Made by a program: the position numbers and the translations under genes
DNA from: JABCPE02 sp963517805
GTDB taxonomy: Bacteria; Bacteroidota; Bacteroidia; Flavobacteriales; Weeksellaceae
Direction: 5' to 3'
NCBI GenBank assembly: GCA_963517805.1
Contig: CAUQHD010000054.1
Location: forward strand, 1-9,588
Length of the DNA stretch: 9,588 nucleotides
The notes under the pieces: model-generated
Database searches by the model: none
What the model was told of the DNA's origin: nothing
The model's input: the letters and a program-made list of their open reading frames with translations, nothing else
In this document: positions 1 through 6,933 of the stretch, piece by piece
Layout: each line of letters starts with the position of its first letter
Numbering within the stretch: the stretch's first letter is position 1

Positions 1-1612
1 CAGCAGACCAAATCCCAAACCAGAACCAGTTTTCCATGCTCATTCCTGTCATAAGGTAAAGGCAGGAACTCAGCCCAAGTAGAGGAATCAGGGATAATTT
101 TTTGACAAAGGCTAAAATAGAAAGCCCTATATTCAGCAAAATATAAATGAAAATAGCAAATCTGAATTCTCCCTCTTTCTCATCGCTGAAATCCATCATG
201 TTTTCAAAAAACGAAGGATACAAAAGATAAATAAAAGAAATGCCTCCGATGAACAGCAGTGGAAAAATCCATTGCCCATTGATATAAGGAAGGTGAAAAT
301 GCCCTTTTATTTTCTCTTTTGGTGGGAGTAGTAAAACTCCGCCACACACCAAAACGAAGGCAAAAATAGTCCCTATACTCGTGAAATCTAGTATGAAAGA
401 TTTGTCAGTAAATAGGATAGGGACACCTACCACAAATCCTGTAACTATCGTAGCAAATGACGGCGTTCTGTTCTTCTTGTGAATCTGCTGGAATTTCTTT
501 GGAATCAGTCCATCACGGCTCATGGCATACCATATTCTCGGCTGTCCCATCTGAAAAACCAATAAAACAGTAGTAATGGACACGATGGCAACCACTTCTA
601 TGATAAATTCCATCAGCGGAAGATTGATATTTTCAGCCTTAAAGACAAAAGAAAGCGGGTCTCCTATGCCTTCGAATTTTCTATAATCCACCAGCCCTGT
701 GAGGGTCATAGTCAGCGCGATATAAATAGCCGTGCAGAGAAATATAGAAATAATCATTCCTTTGGGAAGGTCTTTCTGTGGGTCTTTGGTTTCTTCGGAA
801 AGCACGCTCAGTGCATCAAAACCGATATAAGCAAAGAAAACACCGCTGATGGCAGACATTATCCCTGTGAAACCATTGGGAAGGAATGATTTTTCGCCTG
901 TTGCCGTGTCTATGGGCATCCAGTTATCAGCATTGATATAGAAAACACCAATGGCGATGACCAGCACTATCGCAAGTAGTTTGATTAAAACAAAAAGATT
1001 ATTAAAATTCTTACTTTCCTTCACGCCGATGTAGCAAATCCAAGTGATAAGGGCATTTATCAATAGGGCAGGGAGGTCAAAAATTACCCTCAAAGAACCC
1101 AAGCGAGGAGCGTTCTCCCAAGCGGAAATCAGCTCTAAATTTTGAGAGCCGTTTTTCACTGCTTTTTCGGCTTCTGTATAGCTGCACGAGAGGTATTCGG
1201 GTATGTGCAGTCCCAAATTATCAAGCAATGAAGTGAAATAATCCGACCACGAAAAAGCCACATAAATATTCCCAAAACTATATTCCATAATCAGCATCCA
1301 GCCGATAATCCATGCTGCCAGCTCCCCAAAAGTAGCGTATGCGTAGGTATATGCACTCCCTGCCGTAGGAATTCTACTGGCAAACTCCGCATAGCAGAGA
1401 GCCGTAAAACAGCACGAAACGCCACAAATGATATACAATAAAATGACCCCAGGGCCGCCTTTATAAATGGCTTCCCCCAGACTGCTGAAACTCCCAGCAC
1501 CGATGATGGCCGCTATTCCAAAAAACACGATATCCCTAGTGGTTAGGACTCTTACGAGGTGATTAGAGTTTTGGTTATCGGAATAATTTTTCTTTTTAAA
1601 AAGCTGTTTCAT
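1..1612 (-). CDS. APC-superfamily amino acid permease (CAT-like), 3' end beyond window
   Basis: Inner-membrane amino acid transporter of the APC superfamily, closest in style to the cationic amino acid transporter (CAT)/YfnA group. An ATG at 1612 opens a frame that stays open for 537 codons to the window edge, so the C-terminus is missing. After a basic, Asn-rich N-terminus, residues 32-46 give the TM1 signature GIAAIIGAGSFSSLG, the usual APC substrate-binding helix break. Residues 74-105 match the family's conserved YAEFASRIPTAGSAY...GELAAWIIGW block. Further on come the FAYIGFDALSVLSEETKDPQ block and a QPRIWYAMSRDGLIP block, both characteristic of this family. A long hydrophilic stretch (about residues 122-170) lies between early helices, as in many Bacteroidota members. 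Substrate cannot be read from sequence. It is transcribed away from the DUF421 gene and separated from it by 249 bases. Family assignment is secure; substrate is unknown. Confidence 0.93.
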   Translation of the reverse strand, partial: MKQLFKKKNYSDNQNSNHLVRVLTTRDIVFFGIAAIIGAGSFSSLGEAIYKGGPGVILLYIICGVSCCFTALCYAEFASRIPTAGSAYTYAYATFGELAAWIIGWMLIMEYSFGNIYVAFSWSDYFTSLLDNLGLHIPEYLSCSYTEAEKAVKNGSQNLELISAWENAPRLGSLRVIFDLPALLINALITWICYIGVKESKNFNNLFVLIKLLAIVLVIAIGVFYINADNWMPIDTATGEKSFLPNGFTGIMSAISGVFFAYIGFDALSVLSEETKDPQKDLPKGMIISIFLCTAIYIALTMTLTGLVDYRKFEGIGDPLSFVFKAENINLPLMEFIIEVVAIVSITTVLLVFQMGQPRIWYAMSRDGLIPKKFQQIHKKNRTPSFATIVTGFVVGVPILFTDKSFILDFTSIGTIFAFVLVCGGVLLLPPKEKIKGHFHLPYINGQWIFPLLFIGGISFIYLLYPSFFENMMDFSDEKEGEFRFAIFIYILLNIGLSILAFVKKLSLIPLLGLSSCLYLMTGMSMENWFWFGIWSA

Positions 1613-1632
1613 TAGCAAAATTCCGTTGAAAA

Positions 1633-1779
1633 ATGAGAGCAAAATTACAGAAAATTAATAATAAAAACACTAAATTTATGCGAGTGGGAGGAGGAATAGG
1701 TTTTATTGGCACAGGAGTTTATCATCGGACAAACTTATTTGAACGCTACAAAAGCGGAGTATTTAAGACATTGTTTTAG
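1633..1779 (+). other. Possible 48-codon small ORF, doubtful
   Basis: An ATG at 1633 opens a 48-codon frame ending at TAG 1777-1779; a second in-frame ATG lies at 1678. The N-terminal third is Lys/Asn-rich, followed by RVGGGIGFIGTGVYHR and a basic tail. I do not recognise it. It runs antisense through the permease promoter region and has no clear ribosome binding site or promoter of its own. The part from 1680 to 1780 is less AT-rich than the surrounding intergenic DNA, so a degraded gene fragment is an alternative. Chance is the simplest explanation. Confidence 0.12.
1640..1647 (-). promoter_or_regulatory. Candidate -7 element for the permease gene
   Basis: Read on the minus strand this is TAATTTTG, an exact fit to the Bacteroidota -7 consensus TAnnTTTG, 27 bases before the permease ATG. 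The -33 position is poor (TTTAGTG-like), so the call rests on the -7 box and its distance to the start codon. Confidence 0.45.
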
Positions 1780-1810
1780 GTTAAAAGTTCCTGTTCTATC
1801 TTGTAAAGAA

Positions 1811-1848
1811 ATAAGTCCGTGTTAAATTATTGTTTAACACGGACTTAT
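1811..1848 (-). terminator. Perfect 16-bp hairpin terminator after the DUF421 gene
   Basis: Arms ATAAGTCCGTGTTAAA (1811-1826) and its exact reverse complement (1833-1848) enclose a 6-base loop. The hairpin starts 13 bases beyond the DUF421 stop codon and is followed on the minus strand by TTCTTT. The U tract is modest, but stem length, GC core and position support intrinsic termination. Because it is symmetric it could also stop plus-strand transcription. Confidence 0.8.
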
Positions 1849-1861
1849 ATTTATTTTAAAA

Positions 1862-2572
1862 TTATACCTGAGTATTATCAGGTTTAATCTCGTGAGCCTC
1901 AACTTCTACTACTCCACGCTTAACCTTGCCTTCATAAGTGACAAAATAAATGCCCTTGTTCGGTGTCCATTCCATACAGAAAAGCTCCGATGGATTGTTA
2001 AAACCATTTCGTTTGATGTGATACAAAGCCCATTCCTTTGATTTTTCACTTCCTGCAAGACCACTCTCTACAAATTCTCCATTGTTTACAATTAAAAAAG
2101 AATCTGCTGCTTTTCCTGTAGGAAGAACTGTAACTGCACCATTTGTTTCGAATAATACATCTTCAACATCAAACATAGAGAAAATACCCTTTTGTCTTAA
2201 CAACATACGAAATTGTTCCATCTCGAGGCTATTTCTTTTGAAGTTTCCAAAGTTTATAATTCCTTTTTTAACAAGGAAATCACTCTTTCCCTTAATAAGA
2301 TGTCTCATATATGCAGAACGCATCGCAAAACGAACGAGCATATTGAAGCCAGTCCACACAATCAAGGCAAATATAATATGCAACATTGACATATCTGGAT
2401 TATACAATACACCACCGACTAATGCACCAATAACGAAAGCGCTTACGGTGTCAAGGGGAGTTATTTGTGCCATCTGCGCTTTACCTGTGATTCGCAGAAA
2501 AGCCAAAATTCCTATCATGCCCGTAACTAGTTTTAGAGTGATACTTATATAGGGCTGTAATGATTCTATCAT
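1862..2572 (-). CDS. DUF421 / YetF-family membrane protein
   Basis: Full-length member (236 residues) of the DUF421 family (YetF, YdfS, YrbG in Bacillus), membrane proteins of unclear biochemical role. The N-terminal third is membrane-embedded, with helices near residues 8-27, 42-57 and 62-82. Between the first two sits the family signature R27-x2-GKAQ-x2-Q-x-TPLD41. The rest is the soluble YetF-type domain: GKSDFLVKKGIINFGNF (95-111), then the LLRQKGIFSMFDVEDVLFE block (124-142), and a second sheet-rich part ending near residue 225. This order and length are normal for the family. The ATG at 2572 leaves room for the first helix. The gene stands alone between a promoter-like element and strong hairpins on both sides, so it is probably monocistronic. 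No molecular function can be given; Bacillus relatives have been linked to the spore membrane, which does not apply here. Confidence 0.92.
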   Translation of the reverse strand: MIESLQPYISITLKLVTGMIGILAFLRITGKAQMAQITPLDTVSAFVIGALVGGVLYNPDMSMLHIIFALIVWTGFNMLVRFAMRSAYMRHLIKGKSDFLVKKGIINFGNFKRNSLEMEQFRMLLRQKGIFSMFDVEDVLFETNGAVTVLPTGKAADSFLIVNNGEFVESGLAGSEKSKEWALYHIKRNGFNNPSELFCMEWTPNKGIYFVTYEGKVKRGVVEVEAHEIKPDNTQV

Positions 2573-2601
2573 AAAATACTTTACTTTTAATAATTATATC
2601 G

Positions 2602-2609
2602 CGAAATTA
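2602..2609 (-). promoter_or_regulatory. Candidate -7 element for the DUF421 gene
   Basis: Minus strand TAATTTCG, one mismatch from TAnnTTTG, 29 bases before the ATG. No convincing -33 TTG lies at the right distance. The 11-mer TAATTTCGCGA that starts here recurs exactly at the same relative place before the DUF2723 gene, which strengthens the case for a functional element. Confidence 0.4.
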
Positions 2610-2755
2610 CAATTATTTCTTATTCCAGTAATAAATTTTTATGGGAAATACAGCATCAGATTATATATTTAGTCTTTCTGCGGTCACAAATAACCAAATC
2701 CAAACGCTCCTAAAAATATTTTAAACAACAAAAAACAAAGTTTTAAACAAAGAAG

Positions 2756-2799
2756 AAAAACCATCTATCGGAAAATAAAAACTCCGATAGATGGTTTTT
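2756..2799 (-). terminator. Perfect 17-bp hairpin terminator after the DUF1573 gene
   Basis: Arms AAAAACCATCTATCGGA (2756-2772) and its exact reverse complement (2783-2799) flank a 10-base loop. It lies 21 bases past the DUF1573 stop. On the minus strand the GC-containing stem ends in five T and continues CTTCTTTG, a classical Rho-independent layout. The plus strand also ends in TTTTT, so it may be bidirectional. Confidence 0.9.
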
Positions 2800-2820
2800 A
2801 ACAATTATGAGAAATTAGGT

Positions 2821-3183
2821 TTATTTTACATTTCCTTTTATATAGATAGTTGTTCTTCCTTTTTTAGGGTCATTAGAATAAACTTCTATGCCTTTATGGA
2901 AAGCCCCTTTTATGCTGGTGTCATAGCCCACTTCTATGGTTCCTGTTTTTCCTGGCTGTACAGGTGTTTTGTCCCATTTTGGGACTGTGCATCCGCAGCT
3001 TGGTTTTACATTTGATAAAATTAAAGGTTTGTCACCAGTATTTTTGAAAGTGAAAGTGCGGTATCCATTAGAATTGGCTTCTATTGAGCCGTATTCTATT
3101 GTAGTTTTTTCAAATGAAATAGTCTGTGCAGACATAAATCCTCCTATACTGAAAAGGAATAATCCTCCAATTAATTTTTTCAT
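2821..3183 (-). CDS. Secreted DUF1573 (Ig-like) protein
   Basis: Small exported protein (120 residues). Residues 1-19 form a signal peptide (two Lys, a hydrophobic core, cleavage likely at MSA-Q). The mature part is one DUF1573 domain, an Ig-like beta sandwich related to the ASPM/SPD-2/Hydin fold. Visible hallmarks are an FxFKNTGDKPLIL strand pair (residues 44-56), the family's PSCGCTVP motif with Cys63 and Cys65, and a C-terminal VYSNDPKKGRTTIYIKG block. The length fits single-domain members, which are abundant in Bacteroidota and usually lack an assigned function. The C-G-C motif could bind metal or form a disulfide, but this is inference. It lies 64 bases downstream of the DUF2723 gene on the same strand and is followed by a strong terminator, so it may be the last gene of a two-gene unit or have its own promoter in the gap. 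Confidence 0.93.
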   Translation of the reverse strand: MKKLIGGLFLFSIGGFMSAQTISFEKTTIEYGSIEANSNGYRTFTFKNTGDKPLILSNVKPSCGCTVPKWDKTPVQPGKTGTIEVGYDTSIKGAFHKGIEVYSNDPKKGRTTIYIKGNVK

Positions 3184-3209
3184 AAAATTTTACTTTTTTA
3201 ATTAAATAC

Positions 3210-3217
3210 TAAATTTA
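3210..3217 (-). promoter_or_regulatory. Weak candidate -7 element for the DUF1573 gene
   Basis: Minus strand TAAATTTA, one mismatch from TAnnTTTG, 26 bases before the ATG. The -33 region lacks a well-placed TTTG. The element is a palindrome in very AT-rich DNA, so chance is likely; readthrough from the DUF2723 gene is an equally good explanation for expression. Confidence 0.22.
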
Positions 3218-3247
3218 CTAACAAATATTGAGCCAATATTTTGGATG

Positions 3248-6200
3248 TTATTGGGAAACCCTAATGATTTGTTTTTCAATGTATTTTATTTTTTCTTGCT
3301 CGTAAGTGGAGTCAAAAGGTTTCATCACTTCAAAGAGGTAATGGTACAAAGGCACTATCTTTATTTGTACATTTTGAGCCTCATTATAGGCTTTTCCTCT
3401 TCCCATTGCTTCTAAATTTTTGATTAAATTATCAAATCTTTTATCAACAACATTGATGGATTCTACCAAATATTGATAAGCCTTGTCTTTTTCGCCCATT
3501 TTTTGATAAGCACTTACCACGGAATTTACAACCATGGAGTAGAGCCGTGCTTGAGTCATTTTCTGTTTTGTTACAAACTGCTGTTCGTATGGCGAAAGCC
3601 CTGTATAATAGTCGTATTCTTTGAGAATGTCTTTTTTCAGTTTTTCGGCTAAATTCAGACCTTTTTGCTCTTCACCAGCCATGATGTAGCCTGTCACAAT
3701 GGCACTTAGCGACCTTGCGTCATTGTATTTCTTTGATGGAATTTCTTTTTCTGCTAAATTTAGCAATTCCAAGGCTTTCTTTTTTTGCCCTTTTAAGGAA
3801 AGAGCTTCGGCGGCTCTTCCAGCACTTATGCGGTAGCTGATGATATTAGAAGTGCAGGTTTCATCAAAATGTACATTCAAATCTTTGAAATTCCCCCAGC
3901 GGAAATTTTTCACGATGTTGTAAAGCCCCTCGGCGTCCACTCGGCCTAAATCTCCTTCCGCATTTTCAGGAGTTTTGATAGGAACTAAACGATAGTTGAA
4001 TCCATCAAACTGCAGATAATTAGTTAGATAAAAAGAATTTTCTTCAGAATAAATCCCGCCCGAAGAAAAACTTATCGGTCTTTTCCAATCAAAATTGGCC
4101 AACATATCCATGATGATCAGGTTGTTTTTATAGAGGTAGGATTTATCATAATTGATAATAATTTCCTTTTCAGCCAAAGGAACATCCTGCTCTTTGATAA
4201 TCCCTGCTTTTACTGCATTTGCCGTATTTACAGGAAGGACAAATTTATTTACAGGGAGAAAGTTAAACTTCTCGTATTGTTCTTCACCGAAGAGCATTTT
4301 TAGAATAGTATTCTTGTCTTCTGATTTATTGCGGAGAAACTGCATCGCTTCTTTCAAGGTGATGGTCTCTTGGGTAAGATATTTTCGGAAAGAAGCCAGT
4401 TCTGTTTCTGGGATTCCGTTTTCTTTCATGTTGTTAAAGATATTTTCCCAGTGTTCCTTGTCCATCAGATAGATTTGGTCATTCGTTCCATCGCGGTATT
4501 CTTCGTGGCTCAGCTCCGAAGGTATAGGCATTGATTGGTATGTTCTCCTTTTCGCTTGGTCTATATTCCAAGAAGTAATGAGGAGTTCATAGTTAATCAC
4601 TTTGACATCATCTCTGAAATTTTCTGTCTCTTGGATAGCCCAAGTAGGATAGGTGTCATTGTCTCCATAAACGATAAGGATACTCTGCTCTGGCAGTGAT
4701 TTTAGAGCAGAATAAGCGTAGTCGTAAGCGGTATGACGCCCACTTCGGTTGTGTGGTGTATAGTTCTGGAAGCCCATCATTAGAGGAATTCCAAGAAGAA
4801 TGCTCCCCGTAGCGATATTATAAGAATTCTTTTTTATTTTATTTTGAGAAAAACCGAAAATCCCTGCCACGCCTAGACCTATCCATATTGCGAAAACATA
4901 GAACGAGCCGACCATGGCGTAGTCTCTTTCCCTTGGTTCAAAAGGTTTTACGCCTGTGTAGAAAATAATTCCTACGCTCATCAGCAGAAATATAGAAAGC
5001 AAGGCATAAAACCTTCCAAAATCTTTACTTAATTGATAGATAAAACCAATAATTCCAAGGATAAAAGGAAGGAAGAAAAAATATACGGTACTTTCATCTT
5101 TGTATTTTTCAGGAATGTTTTCTTGGTCTCCCAGCATCATATTGTCAATGGCAGGAATTCCGCTTATCCAGTTTCCATTGGTTTTTTCCATGTGTCCTTC
5201 CAGGTCGTTTTGTCTTCCTACGAAATTCCACATCAGATAACGAGCGAAATAATATCCATTTTGAAAATCAAGGAAATAATGAAGGTTTTGTGCCAGAGTA
5301 GGCTTTTTGATTTTAATTAAATCATAGCTTTTTACATCAAGATAATCTTTCGCAGTGATGGTTCCATTTTCATATTGTGATTTCAATTTCTCAAAAAATT
5401 CGTGGGCATAAGGGTTGTCAGCCGCCTCTTTATTATCATAATTAAACTCAAAATCAGGAGCGCCATACATGGAAATGTAGTTTGACATTACCGTATTGTC
5501 GTGATTAAACATTCTTGGCAAAATACTGATATGCTCCTTGCTATAGACATAGCGGCGGCGTTCATCTACTTTGTCATACTTTCCTGTTTTTTCGTTTTTC
5601 TCGTATACATCGCCTGTTTTTATGGATTTGTAGCTGCCGTCATCGTTTCTTTCTATTCCGTGCGGATCTAGATGAGCGGTGTAGTTTTGTCCATATATAG
5701 TAGGCCAATCGCCATATTGCTCACGGTTGTAGTAGTCCAGCATACCAATGGCAGTATCAGGATTGTTCAGATTCATAGGAGGATTGGCATTGGCTCTGAT
5801 AGGAATCATCATCCAGCACGAAAACCCAATAATCATATAAACTACTGATAATGCGATGGTTTGGTATAAATGGTTTTTGGTTTTTCTTGTGTATCGGATA
5901 ATGTAATAACAAAAAGCAACCAAAATAATAAACGCAATAATAGTCCCCGAATGGAATGGCAGACCGATACTATTCACAAAGAAAATTTCACTCTTTCCGA
6001 AAAGCCTCATTACAATAGGGAAAATTCCTTTAAAAACAAATGCTAAAACTCCAAGCGTGATGAAATTAGCAATGATAAAGTTTTTCCAAGTGAATTTGTA
6101 ATTTCTTGCATAATAGATGAAACACACCGCAGGAACCGCCAGCATTACCATCATATGGACACCCACAGAAAGCCCCACGATGAAGAAAATCAGGATTATC

Positions 6201-6736
6201 CATCTCTGGCTGTCGCTGTCATGGTATTCGTTTTCCCATTTTGTAATCAGCCAGACTACAAGCGCGATGAACATAGACGCCATAGAATACACCTCGCCCT
6301 CCACAGCAGAATACCAAAAAGTATCCGAAAAAGTAAACGCCAGCGAGCCTATAACTCCCGAAAACAGCACAGAAATCATTTCTGCTGAGCTGAGCTCTTC
6401 CATTTCTTTATTTAAAATTCTGCGGACTAAATGCGTGATTGTCCAAAAAAGAAACAAAATCGTAAATGCACTGAATAGAGTAGACATAGCGTTGATAATC
6501 AGTGAGTAATAAGCCTCATTCCCAAAGCTCAAAATAGCTGCCACAGCGCCTACCAGCTGGAACAATGCCGCTCCTGGTGCGTGGGTAACTTCTAATTTTA
6601 CAGCGGATGAGATATATTCACCCGTGTCCCAAAAGCTGAATTTATGCTCTATAGTAGATAGATAGGTAACCAAAGCAATCCCAAAAACTGCCCAGCCTAA
6701 TATGTTATTCCATTTTTTAAATGTCCAGTTTTTCAT
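3248..6736 (-). CDS. DUF2723 polytopic membrane protein (GT-C / O-mannosyltransferase-like) with C-terminal TPR-like region
   Basis: Large inner-membrane protein of 1162 residues, typical for Bacteroidota DUF2723 proteins. Order: TM1 (about 14-28); the conserved loop FSFWDTGEY (33-41), with acidic D37 and E40 where GT-C glycosyltransferases keep catalytic acids; HAPGAALF (52-59); VEGEVYS (145-151); further helices to about 312; PIRANANPPMNLNNP (312-326); a hydrophilic region to about 548; four more helices (551-656) including EPRERDYAMVGSFY (600-613); then a soluble part with GDNDTYPTW (691-699) and helical TPR-like repeats from about 980 to the end. DUF2723 is the domain of eukaryotic TMEM260, reported as a protein O-mannosyltransferase. 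A lipid-linked sugar transferase acting on exported proteins is therefore plausible, but unproven here. The ATG at 6736 directly precedes a basic N-terminus and TM1. It is divergent from the TonB receptor gene and upstream of the DUF1573 gene. Confidence 0.92.
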   Translation of the reverse strand: MKNWTFKKWNNILGWAVFGIALVTYLSTIEHKFSFWDTGEYISSAVKLEVTHAPGAALFQLVGAVAAILSFGNEAYYSLIINAMSTLFSAFTILFLFWTITHLVRRILNKEMEELSSAEMISVLFSGVIGSLAFTFSDTFWYSAVEGEVYSMASMFIALVVWLITKWENEYHDSDSQRWIILIFFIVGLSVGVHMMVMLAVPAVCFIYYARNYKFTWKNFIIANFITLGVLAFVFKGIFPIVMRLFGKSEIFFVNSIGLPFHSGTIIAFIILVAFCYYIIRYTRKTKNHLYQTIALSVVYMIIGFSCWMMIPIRANANPPMNLNNPDTAIGMLDYYNREQYGDWPTIYGQNYTAHLDPHGIERNDDGSYKSIKTGDVYEKNEKTGKYDKVDERRRYVYSKEHISILPRMFNHDNTVMSNYISMYGAPDFEFNYDNKEAADNPYAHEFFEKLKSQYENGTITAKDYLDVKSYDLIKIKKPTLAQNLHYFLDFQNGYYFARYLMWNFVGRQNDLEGHMEKTNGNWISGIPAIDNMMLGDQENIPEKYKDESTVYFFFLPFILGIIGFIYQLSKDFGRFYALLSIFLLMSVGIIFYTGVKPFEPRERDYAMVGSFYVFAIWIGLGVAGIFGFSQNKIKKNSYNIATGSILLGIPLMMGFQNYTPHNRSGRHTAYDYAYSALKSLPEQSILIVYGDNDTYPTWAIQETENFRDDVKVINYELLITSWNIDQAKRRTYQSMPIPSELSHEEYRDGTNDQIYLMDKEHWENIFNNMKENGIPETELASFRKYLTQETITLKEAMQFLRNKSEDKNTILKMLFGEEQYEKFNFLPVNKFVLPVNTANAVKAGIIKEQDVPLAEKEIIINYDKSYLYKNNLIIMDMLANFDWKRPISFSSGGIYSEENSFYLTNYLQFDGFNYRLVPIKTPENAEGDLGRVDAEGLYNIVKNFRWGNFKDLNVHFDETCTSNIISYRISAGRAAEALSLKGQKKKALELLNLAEKEIPSKKYNDARSLSAIVTGYIMAGEEQKGLNLAEKLKKDILKEYDYYTGLSPYEQQFVTKQKMTQARLYSMVVNSVVSAYQKMGEKDKAYQYLVESINVVDKRFDNLIKNLEAMGRGKAYNEAQNVQIKIVPLYHYLFEVMKPFDSTYEQEKIKYIEKQIIRVSQ

Positions 6737-6755
6737 TAATAAAAATAATTTGTCG

Positions 6756-6788
6756 CGAAATTAAGATTTTTTGATAAAAGAAATCCAA
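6756..6788 (-). promoter_or_regulatory. Candidate promoter for the DUF2723 gene
   Basis: On the minus strand a TTG (6786-6788) is followed after 22 bases by TAATTTCG (6756-6763), close to the Bacteroidota pattern TTTG-N19-21-TAnnTTTG. The -7 box ends 19 bases before the ATG, which implies a very short leader. The spacing is a little long and one -7 base differs. Confidence 0.4.
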
Positions 6789-6866
6789 TTTTTAGCCTAA
6801 AATTATGATTTTTTAAATATTTCTTGATGAGGAAAAATGTTTTTTTAGAATTATTTTAAATAAAAA

Positions 6867-6898
6867 TTTGGTTTGTATATTTAAAAGTATTAGTTTTG
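6867..6898 (+). promoter_or_regulatory. Promoter of the TonB receptor/thioredoxin unit
   Basis: TTTG (6867-6870), a 20-base spacer, then TAGTTTTG (6891-6898): an exact match to the Bacteroidota housekeeping pattern TTTG-N19-21-TAnnTTTG. It ends 35 bases before the receptor ATG, giving a leader of roughly 25-30 bases. It lies in the 197-base divergent region, about 80 bases from the oppositely directed DUF2723 promoter. I see no clear operator palindrome such as a Fur box between them. Confidence 0.65.
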
Positions 6899-6933
6899 CC
6901 TAACATTTATTTCTAATTAAATCTAATTATATT

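Noticed and set aside
2082..2552. 156-codon plus-strand frame antisense to the DUF421 gene
   Set aside because: The minus-strand frame matches DUF421 along its whole length, whereas this one is low-complexity Ile/Ser/Lys-rich with no domain. It is a shadow of the real gene.
2719..2750. Direct repeat TTTTAAACAA, two copies (2719-2728 and 2741-2750)
   Set aside because: Ten-base AT-rich repeats are expected by chance in such DNA; no third copy and no link to a site or element.
3223..3241. 8-bp inverted repeat AAATATTG-AGC-CAATATTT between the DUF2723 and DUF1573 genes
   Set aside because: The stem is short, nearly all A-T, and has no T tract on the minus strand, so I do not call it a terminator. 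It could be an operator, but a single AT-rich copy is weak evidence.
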